Positions 11,216-23,677 of a stretch of 64,000 bases of DNA are shown piece after piece. The position numbers and the translations under genes are program-made. Numbering within the stretch: the stretch's first letter is position 1; each line of letters opens with the position of its first letter. Origin of the DNA: Mesocentrotus franciscanus (taxonomy: Eukaryota; Echinodermata; Echinoidea; Camarodonta; Strongylocentrotidae); NCBI GenBank assembly GCA_037976565.1, contig CP137685.1, positions 19,828,449 to 19,892,448 on the forward strand, given 5' to 3'. The notes below the pieces were generated by a model, which was not told the DNA's origin, searched no databases, and was given only the letters and a program-made list of their open reading frames with translations.

Positions 11216-14200
11216 TATTTCATAAATGGTGTTAATTTGAGAAGGGCATAACGAATTTTGTAGAAGTATCTATCCATTCTATCGTTATTATCAACCATTT
11301 TTCTTCCTCTCTCTTAATGATTCTACTACCTCTATATCTAAAATGCTCTCTCCGTTTTCATCTTTATAACTTGCATTTAATAACCCAAATTAAAGGATCA
11401 TTGAAGTTACGAAAAGAAGTTCATTAGATCAATGGCATGTAAAACTTTGCAAATCATCTTCATTGTAGCAAAATAACGTAAACTAGTCCCACATACAGCT
11501 CAATGTGACATCCTTAACATCAGAAAAGGGGGAATAGTAACGGAATATAACTGAACGAGGGCTTTATGGTTTTGTCTGAAAAGGAGATTGATAATGAAAC
11601 CTATACAATTTCTAATCATCCAGTTTCGTACCCATTTACAATGGTAGATAATGTATACACTAATGAAAAGAGGTTGTCCCAATTGCGTGAAGCAAGGGGG
11701 TCTCTTTTTAAATTGCCTAATTGATTGATATTATAGACGGCCGACAGATTAATGAATGTCCGTCCTGCTTTGTGCTGCTCGCGTGAAAAACGCATAAAAT
11801 AAATTGGCGGTTGTGGGACTGATGTTTATTTTGCGCCTTAGCTGTTGGGAAGGGGGCTCGTGTTACTGCTGACATTTTGTTTTGAAAACTGATACCCGTC
11901 TTGACACACGACTCACACGGCGATGTAATTTGTGTACACTCAAACATGTGGTACAGGGAAATTCTTTGACCTGGGCATACTTTCATATAGCAACAAAAGC
12001 ATAATTTGATCTAATTTTGTTAGAAATATCCTATTCGGCTCGAGTGATTGTAAGCTTCATCTAACATTAAATGGATACAAAAATATACGATAAAAGTAGG
12101 AGTGGTTAGCAATAGTAATTTTAGCACGACCAAAACTGTTACATGTATGTAAAGGACTATACACTTCTAGCATTACAAGACCTAGTATCTGCTTCTCCTA
12201 CAACCACTGATGTTGCCAGTCAAAGTTGTACATGAGGTATACATGATATTAGCGGTAGTATGCAGTAGCATTGGTGGAGTAGGAGATGTAGTGCCACGGC
12301 TAGCATATTTCATTTGATATATTGCTACAGAAATTAATGTAAGAAACTAACGGAGGTGTACTTTCGGACTGTTCCAAACATGAGAAAAAAAGTTGTGTTT
12401 TAAAATAAATTACCTTCTTCGAATCATCCCTTATTTTTTTCAATGATGTTAATTCTTTTATCCCTTTTGATCTCGTGTATACTCGTATTTTCCTCCTTAA
12501 TGCTCAAATAAATTAAATTCAATATTATTCCATTCAATTCAAATCAAATCAATTAACATATATATTTCCTTCCAAAAATAAAAATGAACATGTCATGAAA
12601 TACATATTAACATTTATTTAAGTGCTCATTCTCCCCACTCCGTTTTATCCCTATATAAGCCACATCAGTATCCTACATTTCATTTCAACAATTTTTCAGT
12701 CATTCAAAACCTGCATCCCCCTTTTTTACCATCCATTTTGAGGTTTCAGTTTTAATCATGTAATTGGCGCCCCCAATGCGGCATCGCAACATTGATTGAA
12801 CAATAAATCTTCTAATCTGTTCCCTGTCACTCTTTTGATCATCACAATTTCTCCCACAAACTCCCTGATTAGTCAGTGTAAAGAGTAAAGAAAAAAATGA
12901 TAGAGGAGATTATAAAAAGAGTCGTTAATCGAACACTTCATTTATGGTGAGGCGAGTAGTCCGCGTTTGAAGTATGAGGGGTGAATGTACGCCGCTGACC
13001 ATGCCATGCTTGTGATTGGTATAAGGCTCGTTCGCTTTGCATCCTAATTTTCACCGGAGTATCGAAATGAAATGTTGTGCACAGCCCTTGCTGCAATGAT
13101 CTGCAAATTAAAAAAATACTGTGCGCAAATACGGGGTTGCACAGCGTCACTTAAGGCCTTTTCAGATATAGTGCGGCAAATATTTCACTTTACGTCATCT
13201 TAAAAAATTAAAAAACAGCCGCGTCAAATCATAACGAGCCTTTATGGACATGATCGTGAGTTCGCATTACAATTGTTTTAATACATTAATCGATCGGCAT
13301 CACAGCTGGCAATGTGAACGCAAGGATCAATACAGAAGTGTGTTTGCGTAAGAACACAGCAGGGGTGATAATCTGTTTTGAGTAGAGGCACTACTTTTAT
13401 CAAATGTCGCTGAATTGCTTTGCTTTAATGATCTCTTTTATTTAGATCTCAATGTATGGATTAAAAAGTTGGATTGCGTAATGCTGCATGCGCGCGTGTA
13501 TCGTTTAATTACAACCAAAGCAGAACACTTAATCACGCTCTAAACTTTCTGAGGATGTACGACTTGCAATTATTTTAAGAGATCAAAGAGATGAGCTCTT
13601 TCCATGGGTTCAACACTGCTTTTAATAACTTAACATGTTGCACAAGATTCTACCGACATAGGAACGTGAATTCGGGGTATGAAGCCCCCCAACAAAGCAA
13701 CAACAAAAAAAAAAAAATGTGTGGACCTTTTTGTTTGCTTTAATTATTGGAAAAATGGGCACAATATTTCTGAATAATTACACCCCCTCTTTTACAATAT
13801 CATAAATCTGTCCCGGGAGATGACAACGCAGAGTTTCGTCATATCGTTACTACATGTAAGTCGGCTTAGTGGCTGGAAAAAACTATCATTGATCAAGATT
13901 TCCCAAGCTTTTCCTTTCGAAACTCTGTACATAGGACAATACTCGGACAAGCATATTTATCAATACGCCATCTATAACCCTCGTAACGCCAATAATTGTC
14001 TAGTGTCTGTTTAATAAAGTTTTCTTCTATTTTCCCTTTCTTGATAAGTCTCTTTTTTACGTCAATTTAATTTCCTTCGTTTAATGACACATATATCATA
14101 TTGTATGCATCTTACTTGTCATGCTTGTGGGTTGACCTAAATAATATTCCAGGCAGAGAAAAGATAAATGCATTTGAAGTAAAATGATTCATCTAGCATG

Positions 14201-15395
14201 AAGTAAAATGATTCATCTAGCATAGAATATGAAGAAAATGGTGCAGTGATCTTAGAGCAGCAGACAGCCAGAAAATGTCTGATGAAATCAAGGTCTGGGC
14301 TTGAGACCTTGAGTCCACAGGTGGATTGACTGTCAAACATTGAGCCCGAATTCACAGAGCCGTTTTAAACAAAAACCGTGGTTTAAACAATTGATTTCCT
14401 ATTTACGGTTGACAGGAGTAGGCTAAAGTTATTCATAACACAACCAGTCGGATTGAATACAACAAAAGCCGTTTTGTTTCTCGCCTGTAATATTCAAAAA
14501 ACGGAAACAAAAACAAATCTTTTTTGTTTTCTCCATTCTTCGCCACACAAATTAAAACTAGTGGTTAAGACCATTGCTTACCTTTAAAACATAGTTGTGA
14601 CTTTGGGCTAAAAGGTTGTTTGAAGCTCAACATCATAAAACGAGGCACTATATAGGCTACTAACGATTGCATTTGTTTATGTTTTCTGCACACCTATGGG
14701 TTGTAAAATACCTTTCTTCCTGTGAATGCAAAAAATACTGGATAGACCTATACATTACTTAATAAATGTTAGAAAGTTGCAAAAGAGAGCACTTTCTGCA
14801 CTCTTATCTTCAGTAAAGCCCCCACCCCCTCCCATCAACGCCTCGGTTCGTCCATAGCTACCAATAATAAGACAACCTCTGATGACGGATTGTGTTGCAC
14901 CGACATTCAGCCTGCGCGGGAAAATTAGATTAATGAAAAATGAGCGCTAGGTCACGGACTTTAAATATTGGAACACAAAGAAAAAAAGCTTACCTTCGCA
15001 CAAAATCCTATTCCATATAGCACCACAAAATCCACGGGGTTGGAATACCGAATAACAGTGATAACTCCATTCTAACGCGATAAATGTAATATGACAGCGG
15101 TTGATTATACACTGAAGCTGTTAATGATTTGATTTCGCAGTCCCACCGCTTGGATTTCGTGCTTGGTATATCGAGCGGTATTTCCCCTTGTCCACACTAA
15201 CCATATAGACGGTGGCTGAGCGGAGATAAGTAAAAATGCGCGCTCACGCTGGCGTGTCGTACAACTGTCTGTGATTGCGTGAGTGGAAGTGCGTTTTCTC
15301 ACAGCTCGTCAATAAACGAGGCGTCTTCGTTTACTCCAACCCTGACATACTGGCGCACCGCTCTCGGCCATCTCTGGGGGCGATAACAACAGGGC
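11216..15395. other. Long intergenic stretch, no gene recognised
   Basis: About 4 kb of mostly unique AT-rich DNA. The only local structure I see is a 22-bp direct tandem duplication (motif AAGTAAAATGATTCATCTAG) at 14,178-14,221 and an A-run near 13,705. Short open frames show no family resemblance. The part at about 14,880-15,400 is richer in GC and CpG, but I see no exon in it. Confidence 0.4.
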
Positions 15396-15399
15396 TGCT

Positions 15400-16130
15400 C
15401 AGCCGCTGCTCTCTTTCTCTCTCTTCTCGTCACTCTCCTCTGTCTGTCCTGGTCTCTCCCCTCCTTCCCTCTCTATAATTATTTACCCTCCCTTCACTCT
15501 CTCTGTATCTACCCTCTTTCTTTCTTAGTCTCTCAGTCCTCTTTCTCGTTTCTTAATTGGTCTCTTCTCTCCATCCCCCTATCTCTTTTCGACACGATCG
15601 CAACTATTTTAGGAAAATCAAGTCAAGTGCAATCTCAATACCCAAATGTACATCGCATAGAAATCATGTAAGAATTAAGTAATAAGTCATTGTTTTGTTC
15701 GCACATTTCAATAGGAGATGCACAATAAAAGGCTATCGAAATTGCGTTAGGTTGATTTTCGAAAGTAGATGAGATCGTGCTTTCCTTGGTATCTCCTCTC
15801 CACCCCTCTCTTCTCCCTTCTCCTTTTTTCTGGTCTCTCCTCTCTATCCCTCTCTCTATATATCTTCCTTTCTTTCTTAGTCTCTTCTCTCCATCCCTCT
15901 ATATCTTTCTTCCGTCATTCTTGGTCCGTTCTCTACATCCCTCCCTCTCTCTCTGTATCTCTCCTCTCTCTTTTCTTGGTCTATCCTCTCCATCTCTCTC
16001 TCTCTCTCTCTGTTCCCCATCCTCACAGTCTCTCGATCATCAATGTCAATCACAAGGCATATGTATTTTTACTTCCTATATTCTCTTCTCTCTCCATTTT
16101 TTTTTTTCTCTCTCTCTCTATTTCCATCTC
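15400..16130. repeat. CT-rich pyrimidine tracts
   Basis: Two CT-rich blocks (about 15,405-15,575 and 15,780-16,130) with repeated TCTCTCCATCCCTCTAT-like text, separated by ordinary sequence. The Ser/Leu-rich frames up to 242 codons are shadows of this. Confidence 0.85.
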
Positions 16131-16640
16131 AATTTCTCCATCGCCTGATTACTGTGTCTTCCTTTTCCGTTTTTCTCGATCGTGTATCTTTACCACTGTC
16201 ACTTTGCACCTTTCGCCCTTTGCCAAAACTTCTATATCAATTCAAGTTTATCATTTTGTATCACAGTTCTCTTTTTTTCATTCTATCTTGTTGTCACAAT
16301 CCAATCTTTCTGACTCGTTTTTTCCAAAATCTATCTCTACTCCCAATGTCTTTTATCTGTATCTTTGTTTGCATGACAATATATTATTCTTGTGCAGGCT
16401 ACCGCAATATGTTTCCCCATTTCCTTATTTTTGTCACCGTTTTGTCCTCTTGCTTTCTCTCCTCTGCCTTCATACCTCCCACATACTCCACCTCTGACTC
16501 CTTCAACATCTTATCATAATGTAGCCTATGTTATGTTATGTCACAATAATATGTTGAATATTAATTTCTAAAAAAATAATGCCATCTCATTAATTAACCC
16601 CTCCTCGTTTAAGTTTCATAATTGACCTATTATATTGCCT
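16131..16640. other. Pyrimidine-biased intergenic sequence
   Basis: T/C-biased but not strictly repetitive. No gene is recognised. Confidence 0.4.
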
Positions 16641-16642
16641 CT

Positions 16643-16692
16643 ATCCCCCTCTCTCTCTCTCTTTCTCTTTCTCTCTCTCTCTCTCTCTCTCT
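16643..16692. repeat. (CT)n microsatellite
   Basis: CTCTCTCTCT with TTTCTCTTT interruptions. Confidence 0.9.
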
Positions 16693-16703
16693 ATTTACAT
16701 ATA

Positions 16704-16856
16704 CAGTCAAACCTGCTTTAGTGACCACCTGTCTACAAAGACCACATCTTTTGTTTCCCTTGAAAATGGTTTCTTATTGAAACATGTACTAAAGGAACCT
16801 GTCTACAAAGACCACTTTTTGTGTTTCCCTTAGGCGGTCGCTATAGACAGGTTTGA

Positions 16857-16859
<3 letters not shown>
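16704..16859. mobile_element. Short MITE with CAGTCAAACCTG inverted ends, TA-flanked
   Basis: Starts CAGTCAAACCTG and ends CAGGTTTGACTG, flanked by TA on both sides. Inside, GTCTACAAAGACCAC occurs twice. The TA flanks and CAGT start resemble Tc1/mariner (pogo-type) non-autonomous elements; the family placement is an inference. The right end runs into a TA microsatellite. A diverged relative lies near 52,150. Confidence 0.75.

Positions 16860-16908
<49 letters not shown>
16858..16908. repeat. (TA)n microsatellite
   Basis: Pure TATATA run of about 50 bp directly after the MITE. Confidence 0.95.
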
Positions 16909-16910
<2 letters not shown>

Positions 16911-17225
16911 TCATTTAAGTAAGTTAACAATATTGTAAGACTAAAGGTCAAGTTGTAGAACATAGTTATACGGCCAGTGCTACTGTTTGGCCTTCAAACG
17001 TGTGCTCTGACGAAGAAGGAACAATAGATACTGGGGGTGAACGAAATGAGGATGTTACGAAGGATACTAGGGGTAACATTAAGAGACAGGAGAAGAAACG
17101 AGGAAATAAGAAAGGAGCTTGAGACGGACTGAGATGCAATTTTTTTAAATATTGTTTCAGACGTAATATCCTCCATTTTGTCATATTGTTTGTTTTCTGC
17201 ATACATTCGAGCATGAGAAATAAAT
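16909..17225. other. Short intergenic stretch, no feature
   Basis: Unique sequence. Near 17,150-17,215 it has ordinary composition before the pentanucleotide array begins. Confidence 0.35.
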
Positions 17226-17520
17226 ATATTCAATTCAATTCAATTCAATTCAATTCAATTCAATCCAATTCAATTCAACTCAATTCAACTCAATTCAAAT
17301 TCAATTCAATGCAATTCAATTCAGTTCAATTCAATTCAATTCAATTCAATTCAATTCAAATTCAATGCAATGCAATTCAATTCAGTTCAATTAAATACAA
17401 TTCAATTCAATTCCATTCAACTCAATTCAATTCAAATTCAATTCAAATAATTCAATTCAATTCAATTCAAATAATTCAATTCAATTCAATTCAAATCAAT
17501 TCAATTCAATTCTGTTTAAT
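17226..17520. repeat. (AATTC)n pentanucleotide satellite
   Basis: About 295 bp of CAATTCAATTCAATT repeats with point changes and occasional 3-6 bp slips. Neighbouring variants (CAACT, CAATG, CAAAT) recur in phase, which suggests higher-order duplication. A shorter relative is at about 33,603-33,635. Confidence 0.95.
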
Positions 17521-17653
17521 TGAAATTCAGTGGATTGGACGCTTGGGGGGGGGGGGCTGATGGAGAAAAGCCAGCAAGGGACATTATGACGCGAGCAGTA
17601 AAAGGAAGCAGAGGAAGAGGAAGGCCGAGAACTCGTTGTAAGGATAATATTAA

Positions 17654-17841
17654 AGCCCATCTGCACTAGTTTGGCCAGGAGGGATTAGACCTCCCAGCGT
17701 GGTCACTGACAGGTGGTTATTTCATCAACTTAGCTCTCAATTAACATAAGAAAAAGAGGATAATGGGTGACCAACAGGCACCGCTTATGCATTGTTTTCT
17801 GTATAGAGGGAGCAAGTAGCTACAAGTAGTGCAGTGGGGCT
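17654..17841. mobile_element. TTAA-flanked MITE, AGCCC family (copy 1)
   Basis: Flanked by TTAA on both sides (17,650-17,653 and 17,842-17,845). Starts AGCCCATCTGCACTAG and ends TAGTGCAGTGGGGCT, imperfect inverted ends. The interior is nearly identical to 26,617-26,804. TTAA target duplication is the hallmark of piggyBac-type transposition (established); the assignment here is inferred. Confidence 0.8.
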
Positions 17842-17917
17842 TTAAAAGAGAAAATGAAGGAACTAAATCTGACAGTGGCTCAAACAGGAAACATGCTAAG
17901 GGAAAATGGTGCATGGA

Positions 17918-17956
17918 ATAGTAATAGTAGTAATAGTAGTAGTAGTAGAAGTAGTA

Positions 17957-17996
<40 letters not shown>

Positions 17997-18021
17997 AAGT
18001 AGTAGTAGTAGTAGTAGAAGA

Positions 18022-18082
<61 letters not shown>

Positions 18083-18085
18083 ATA
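17918..18085. repeat. (AGT)n trinucleotide repeat
   Basis: About 165 bp of AGT/AGA triplets. Poly-Ser, poly-Val and poly-Tyr frames come from it. Confidence 0.95.
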
Positions 18086-18598
18086 AGTTAACAATTAATT
18101 TCGCGGTTCATGCTTATTTTACACAAGTTTATATCATGCCATATGACATATGACCTTGTCATCATATTGCTTCCCTTCACCTTTCTGGAGAATATGTCTC
18201 CCCCAAAAAAAGGGGGGATTGTAGAGGGGAGACTTGAGTATCGTGGGTAAACCAACAGAAGTAATGACACCGTACGCATGACACGGTGCGTGATCCATTT
18301 GCTGAAGACAGTCTTTAGTCATGCGTTGATCTTCATTAATTTTCTAGGTCATGTACTATTTACCGCCCCCAAAGAAATGCTTATTAACGATATTTACAGA
18401 AAATGGGCCATTTCAACCAGCTCATTGATAAAACCTTCCAATTTCAAGTATGATGATGTATTTAATGTACACACGTAGATGGTGCACGGGGATTTCGTCA
18501 CATTAGAAAAGTGCACCAGACCCTTGTTGATCACGTGCCCGACAGGATGAAATAAATGATGATGAAAGCGAGGCCGGAGACGAAAATGACTACGAATA
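18086..18598. other. Intergenic, no recognisable feature
   Basis: Unique sequence, no gene recognised. Confidence 0.4.
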
Positions 18599-18690
18599 CC
18601 GAGAGAGAGAGAGAGAGAGAGAGAGAAAGGGGAGAGAAAGAAAGAGATAGAGAGAGAGAGGGAGAGAGAAAGGGGCTAGAGGGGGGGGGG
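18599..18690. repeat. (GA)n microsatellite with G-run
   Basis: GAGAGA repeats ending in a run of about 10 G. Confidence 0.9.
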
Positions 18691-18845
18691 GCGGTTGGTT
18701 CTAGAGAGAGGGGTCATTATCTTAGAAGAACGTCAATGACTTGGAGCTTTGATGCTTACCAAGCACATGACTCTTAGTGCAATAGTTATATCATATTGAT
18801 TAATCCGGGTTTAATATTACTCCCATCTTTTAACGTCTTTTGGTA

Positions 18846-18924
18846 TGACGCGGCCGGGGTTCGAACCCACGACCTCCCGGTTGTGAGGCCGACGCTCTAC
18901 TGACTGAGCCAACACACCGGTATA
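18846..18924 (-). mobile_element. tRNA-like SINE head (CAC-anticodon-like)
   Basis: On the - strand: TTGGCTCAGTCAGTAGAGCG (A box, D-arm), a GGCCTCACAACC segment where the anticodon arm would be, and GTGGGTTCGAACCCCGGC (B box, T-arm). The T-arm folds perfectly. The acceptor stem does not pair well, and the 5' side carries duplicated ACACCGGTATAC, so this looks like a tRNA-derived SINE rather than an intact tRNA gene. Confidence 0.65.
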
Positions 18925-19565
18925 CACACCGGTATACTACAGCAATTCCTTCAACTAAAAGCATATGAAAATGCATTCGAAATGAATGAAAAAGAAGAAA
19001 TTAACATAGGATGTATTTTGATCAATAAACATTGGTATGATAAGCACATGAATCAATCCGAAATGCAAGTCAGATCAATATTTGGATATTGCTGGAAAAG
19101 TGTAAATGTGGTAATATTTGATATTCAACCTGAGAGGAAAATGTATGATGAGGCTTGCTCGAAATCTGTCCGATTTTCAAGAGTGACTGCTTTAGCATAA
19201 TCTATATAACTTGATGTAGCCAGGGAACGTGTCATTGTAAAGTGCATCGGACCCGCGGGTCACGTGATCCGGCAATAGCCAGAAATGGGCGCCAATATTT
19301 CATCCCCGTTAATGCGCCAGCACGTATTGTTGTGGGCGCGGGATATTGAACGCCTTGTAAACCACAGGAAGAACGGGTATCTGTGTGTATTCCGAATGGC
19401 AGATCCGGGGGCGGGGAGGGGGGAGGGGTACACTGAAAAAGAAGGGCGTCTGGCTGGCGGCATAGGAAGAAAATTAAAAATAGGGGAGAGGAAAAATACA
19501 GTGGGTGTGGGAGCGAAAGGATAGGAGCTAGTAAGAAGAGGTTTGGTTGAAAGAAATAGAGAAAC
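18925..19565. other. Intergenic, no recognisable feature
   Basis: Unique sequence; G-rich near 19,405-19,430. No gene recognised. Confidence 0.4.
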
Positions 19566-19860
19566 AGAGAGAATGGAGATAGAGATAGAGCAATGAAATG
19601 ACCGAACGAAAGACACGAAAGCAGTAAGAGATAGACTGAGAGAGAGAGAGAGTGGGAGAGAGAGAGAGAGAGAGAGAGCGGGGAGAGAGAGAGAGAGAGA
19701 GAAAGAGAGGGAAAGAGAAAGTAAGACGGAGAGACAGAAACAGAGAGAGAGAGAAAAAGAGACTGAAAGTAAGACGGAGAGACAGAGAAAAAGATCTGAG
19801 ACATACAGAAAGAGAAAGTTAGAGAAAGAGAGAGAGAGAGGGGGGGGACAGAAACAGGAA
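19566..19860. repeat. GA-rich microsatellite region
   Basis: GAGAGA runs with a repeated AAGTAMGACGGAGAGACAGA-type segment near 19,720 and 19,768. Confidence 0.9.
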
Positions 19861-20146
19861 CAAGGACAGAAACAGAAATGTGAAAAATAAGCGAAAAATG
19901 AATGATTTTTTTTTTAATCTGTCCCCATATCAAGCTTGACTTTCAACATTAAACTAATTAACTGCATTTCCTAAGTTGGGGGTGGAAATTAGAAGAAAAA
20001 AAATATCAATATAAAACAAATCTGTTTTTAACGTTGACACATTTTCTATTGAATATGCTGACACACCCATGACACCATACGTGAAGTTTCACTCACCATA
20101 AATGACCTACAAATGATGACCGAAACAAACAAACAAACAAACAAAA

Positions 20147-20690
20147 GATCCTAGATGGCAAAATTGGAAACAAAATACAAAGTGATATTAATTTTGTTTT
20201 ATGATTTACAATTCGGAGACAAAATAGTAGATTATAGGATATCGACACCATCATACCCTCAAATGTATCTACATTTGCTCTGGAAGTGGCTACTCAAAGT
20301 GAAACGTCTGTAAATTTTCACAAACAAAAGATCCTAGATGGCAAAATTGCAAACAAAATACAAAGTTAAAAATGATTTTGTATTATGATTTACGATTCCG
20401 ACAAAAATAGTAGATTAATAGGATATCGACACCATCATACCCTCAAATGTATCTACATTTGCTCTGGAAGTGGCTACTCAAAATGAAACGTCTGTAAATT
20501 TAAAAAAAAAAAAATCCTAGATGGCAAAATTGCAAACAAAATACAAAGTTAAAAATAATTTTGTATTATGATTTACGATTCCGACAAAAATAGTATATTA
20601 ACAGGATATCGGCACCATCGTACCCTCAATTGTGTCTACAGTTGCTCTGGAAGTGGCTACTCAAAATGAAACGTCTGTAATATTTCAAAT
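20147..20690. repeat. 183-bp tandem repeat, three copies
   Basis: GATCCTAGATGGCAAAATTG starts at 20,147 and 20,330, and an AATCCTAG variant at 20,513, so the period is 183 bp in both steps. All copies share AGGATATCG-CACCATC and CTGGAAGTGGCTACTCAAA. Copies 2 and 3 are more alike than copy 1. No open frame is preserved. Confidence 0.9.
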
Positions 20691-21344
20691 AATATATGAT
20701 TTAATGTTATTGCTCTATCGGGAGGAGAGTCTCTCAATTAATGTAAACGTAGATTAACTGCTTCCAAGAACATCAGTTCTAAACTGATAAAACTTGAAAG
20801 CGTTCCAAAAAGCGAATTTTGCTTTTATGATACTAACTGATGATATTTAAACCATATCATTTCAAGATATAGAAAGTCTTAGCTGATGTAAAATCTGAAA
20901 TATTTTAAAGAGCGGGTTTTGATTAAGGATAGTAATTGCATGTATTTGTTTCGAGATAAAAACATGTGCCCTTTTTTATTGAAAGACAGCAATATTTTCG
21001 AAAAGGGAAGTTTTCCAGTACATAAAATTTCTACACTTTTTGGGCTTATATCATATTTACTCGTAACAATACTATTATTATTGTCATTATCTTTATTCAT
21101 ATTATTATTATTATTATTATCTTATAATTTTAATGTACTTCTAAATTTGCAAATGTGAAAACAGTATTCAAAATTTGTTTGAAATATTCCACTGTATAAT
21201 TAATTTTTCAGAAAATCTGTTCTAATGTACCAAAATTAATATTCATTATGCGTCAAATGATAAAACAATAGAACGATTTTTAAACAGTTTCCAAATATAA
21301 CTCAGATTTTGACAGTATGACATGAAATACAGATGGTAAAGAAA
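20691..21344. other. AT-rich intergenic with short ATT repeat
   Basis: A short TTATTATTATTATTATTAT run lies at about 21,100. No gene recognised. Confidence 0.4.
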
Positions 21345-21400
21345 AGGAGGGAGAGAGAAAGGGGTGGGGGAGATGGGAGAGGAGAGAGAGAGGGAGGTGG

Positions 21401-21474
<74 letters not shown>

Positions 21475-21482
21475 GAGAGAGG

Positions 21483-21518
<36 letters not shown>

Positions 21519-21566
21519 GGGAAAAGAGAGAGGCAGAGAGAGAAGAGAGAGAGGGAGAGAGAGATC
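21345..21566. repeat. GA microsatellite with embedded TA run
   Basis: GA-rich from 21,345, TATATA at about 21,403-21,436, then GA repeats in which AAAAGAGAGAGG-GAGAGAGA segments recur. Confidence 0.9.
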
Positions 21567-23094
21567 CAGGAAGGGTGGAAACGGGCGTTTTTGAATGATT
21601 ACTAGTCTTCGGTAGTTGTATCTGGTTTCAGTCCGACCTCTTGCCCTAATTGCAGTTATCATCGCTCGTGGAATGTTACTACTCCTCATGTAAATTATCA
21701 TGGTGGAAGATTCCATGTCCAGGAATGTACCGTCATTGGAGGATGCAGGGAAGGGGGCACACCCGGCCCGTGCCCCCTTTTGAAATCCATTTGGCATACC
21801 TTTAGTACACCTTTAGTACACCAGCCCAAGAATGTGCCGCTCCCACCATACAAAAGGCACCGAAAATTCCTGATAACATTTTTTTCTTGTTAGCATTTAA
21901 AACAAAAAAGATATTGTAGTCCTTCTTTTACAAAATTCTGGATCCACCCCAGTTTCCACGCAAATGCTTGATAACTACATGTATTACCACAATTCATACC
22001 ACACACACACACACAGTCACGCATACACGCACATCCACACACCCACATACGACGATTGGGCTTTTTGAATGGTTGTATTGGCAACTGTTCCAATTGGCAA
22101 TTCAAATTCAAATTCAAGATTTTATTGATTAAAATCCAAACAAATAGGACCATTCTCTCTTTTTTTATTAGAAAGGACACAAAATTTAGTGTAACAAAGA
22201 TAATCGAGTGTAAATGTCAAAAGTAAACAGAACTGACACAAATTTACATACTACCACATGCCTCTTCTGGAATATAATACAGAGATGAAAATAAATGACA
22301 TTTCTCGTAATACTTTTTACAATATTATTTTTTTCAGCGAGGAAAAGAACAAAAAATCATTGTAAAAATCAACAGTATCATAAACAATCCAGACGATTAT
22401 CGTATATTGCTTTAAAAATATTTTTGTCTTCATTATTTTTTACCTTATCTTAGTTTGCTGTTGTCGAAAAGGGTCTCAAAGACTTCCAGGTAACCAACTT
22501 AAGGACAATTCCAATAGCCTTGTGTGTCACCTTCTGCCAAGGATAAATCCAACCTTAAAGAGAAGGTTGAGTTCTGGGGAGAGGTGAAAAATAATTTGTG
22601 AGCGTTATCATTGTTCTTATGCAAGTGTAGAAGAACATCAGAGTAAAAATGTCCCCTGAAAAGCATGGCTCTTCAAATGCCTTTATATTCTAAATATGAC
22701 AAGTAACAGCTTAAAAATGGGGCCCGATTTTTATGCCACGTGTTTGTGTAGTCCCATATACATCTTTCTGTGTACAGTGCTTGTTACTTTACCCAAGACT
22801 GGGCCTATTTTCTTATCATTTTGATGAACCGCTTGCAGTACACACCAATACTTATATGCTACATGATCAACCTTTTCTGATCGATTCCACACCGTTTCTT
22901 TCACAATGCAATCGCATGACCAGAACTCAACTCACACATCTCAGCAGCGTTCGGAGAGCTCTTCAGGTGCTATGCCGGGGCTGTATTTAAGCGTTTTGTA
23001 ATTAATAATAATCACTATTTCGAATGTTTCCAAGCATTTAATTTTGATTAAATTGTCCAATCATAGTTTCACCTTTACAATAATGAAAATAAAG
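21567..23094. other. Intergenic; possible LINE tail near 22,088
   Basis: Mostly unique. A CACACA tract lies at about 21,999-22,015. ATTCAAATTCAAGATTTTAT near 22,100 resembles text at about 40,982 (ATTCAAGATTATTTTATTGG), suggesting a shared dispersed repeat. No gene recognised. Confidence 0.35.
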
Positions 23095-23665
23095 TTAGTT
23101 TTTAAAATCTTCGCATTGCTACTTTAAAGAAGCGGACTAGTGAAAGATTTGAACGAAATCGGACAAAACATAACAAATTTACGAATGTTCGTAATCACTG
23201 TACTTGTAATCTCTATACGTATGGGCATTTGGCTGAATCAGTAATGTCACTGTGATATTTTGCCGGACAACTTTCCCATTTGTTTCAACATGCAAAATGA
23301 CTAAAATGCCAAATTTTCAAAATGTACGATACAGGAGGGTCTTTCCTTTTTAGAGGTCATATATTAAATAGAATACCCATAATATATTTTGAGCAGTGCA
23401 CCAAGGAGTAAGTCACTTAGGAGAAAGAAAAACAGAAATTAATGATATTTTAGTACACGACAATAAAGGGAGACTTTTCCATGACTAAGCAACAATCTAC
23501 TGACTAAATTGCCAATTTGAGATTCGCATATAATATAGATTTAGTGATCTCATATTTCAAACATTCATAACTCTCTTATAATTTGTCCGATTTATTTCAA
23601 ACCTTCGCCATTTTGTTTCTCATAGTTTTCTGCTTTCATACAGATGAACTTTTTACAAAGTTTGG
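23095..23665. mobile_element. Foldback repeat, copy 1 of a roughly 0.55-kb element
   Basis: Collinear with 51,045-51,556. Shared blocks include GTCACTGTGAT, GACAACTTTC, AATGACTAAAATG, AACAGAAATTAATGAT and TTGCCAATTTGAGATTC. Its own ends are inverted: TTTGAACGAAATCGGAC near the left returns as GTCCGATTTATTTCAAAC near the right. No coding capacity. Confidence 0.75.
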
Positions 23666-23677
23666 ATTGCTCTTTAA

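Noticed and set aside
17186..17560. Frame rich in Gln/Phe/Asn/Ser repeats
   Set aside because: Translation of the AATTC pentanucleotide satellite.
18846..18924. A functional tRNA-Val gene
   Set aside because: The T-arm and boxes are good but the acceptor stem does not pair, and the 5' flank carries a duplicated motif; a tRNA-derived SINE fits better.
22733..22990. 85-codon Cys-containing frame
   Set aside because: No recognisable family, no splice context, composition like the flanks.
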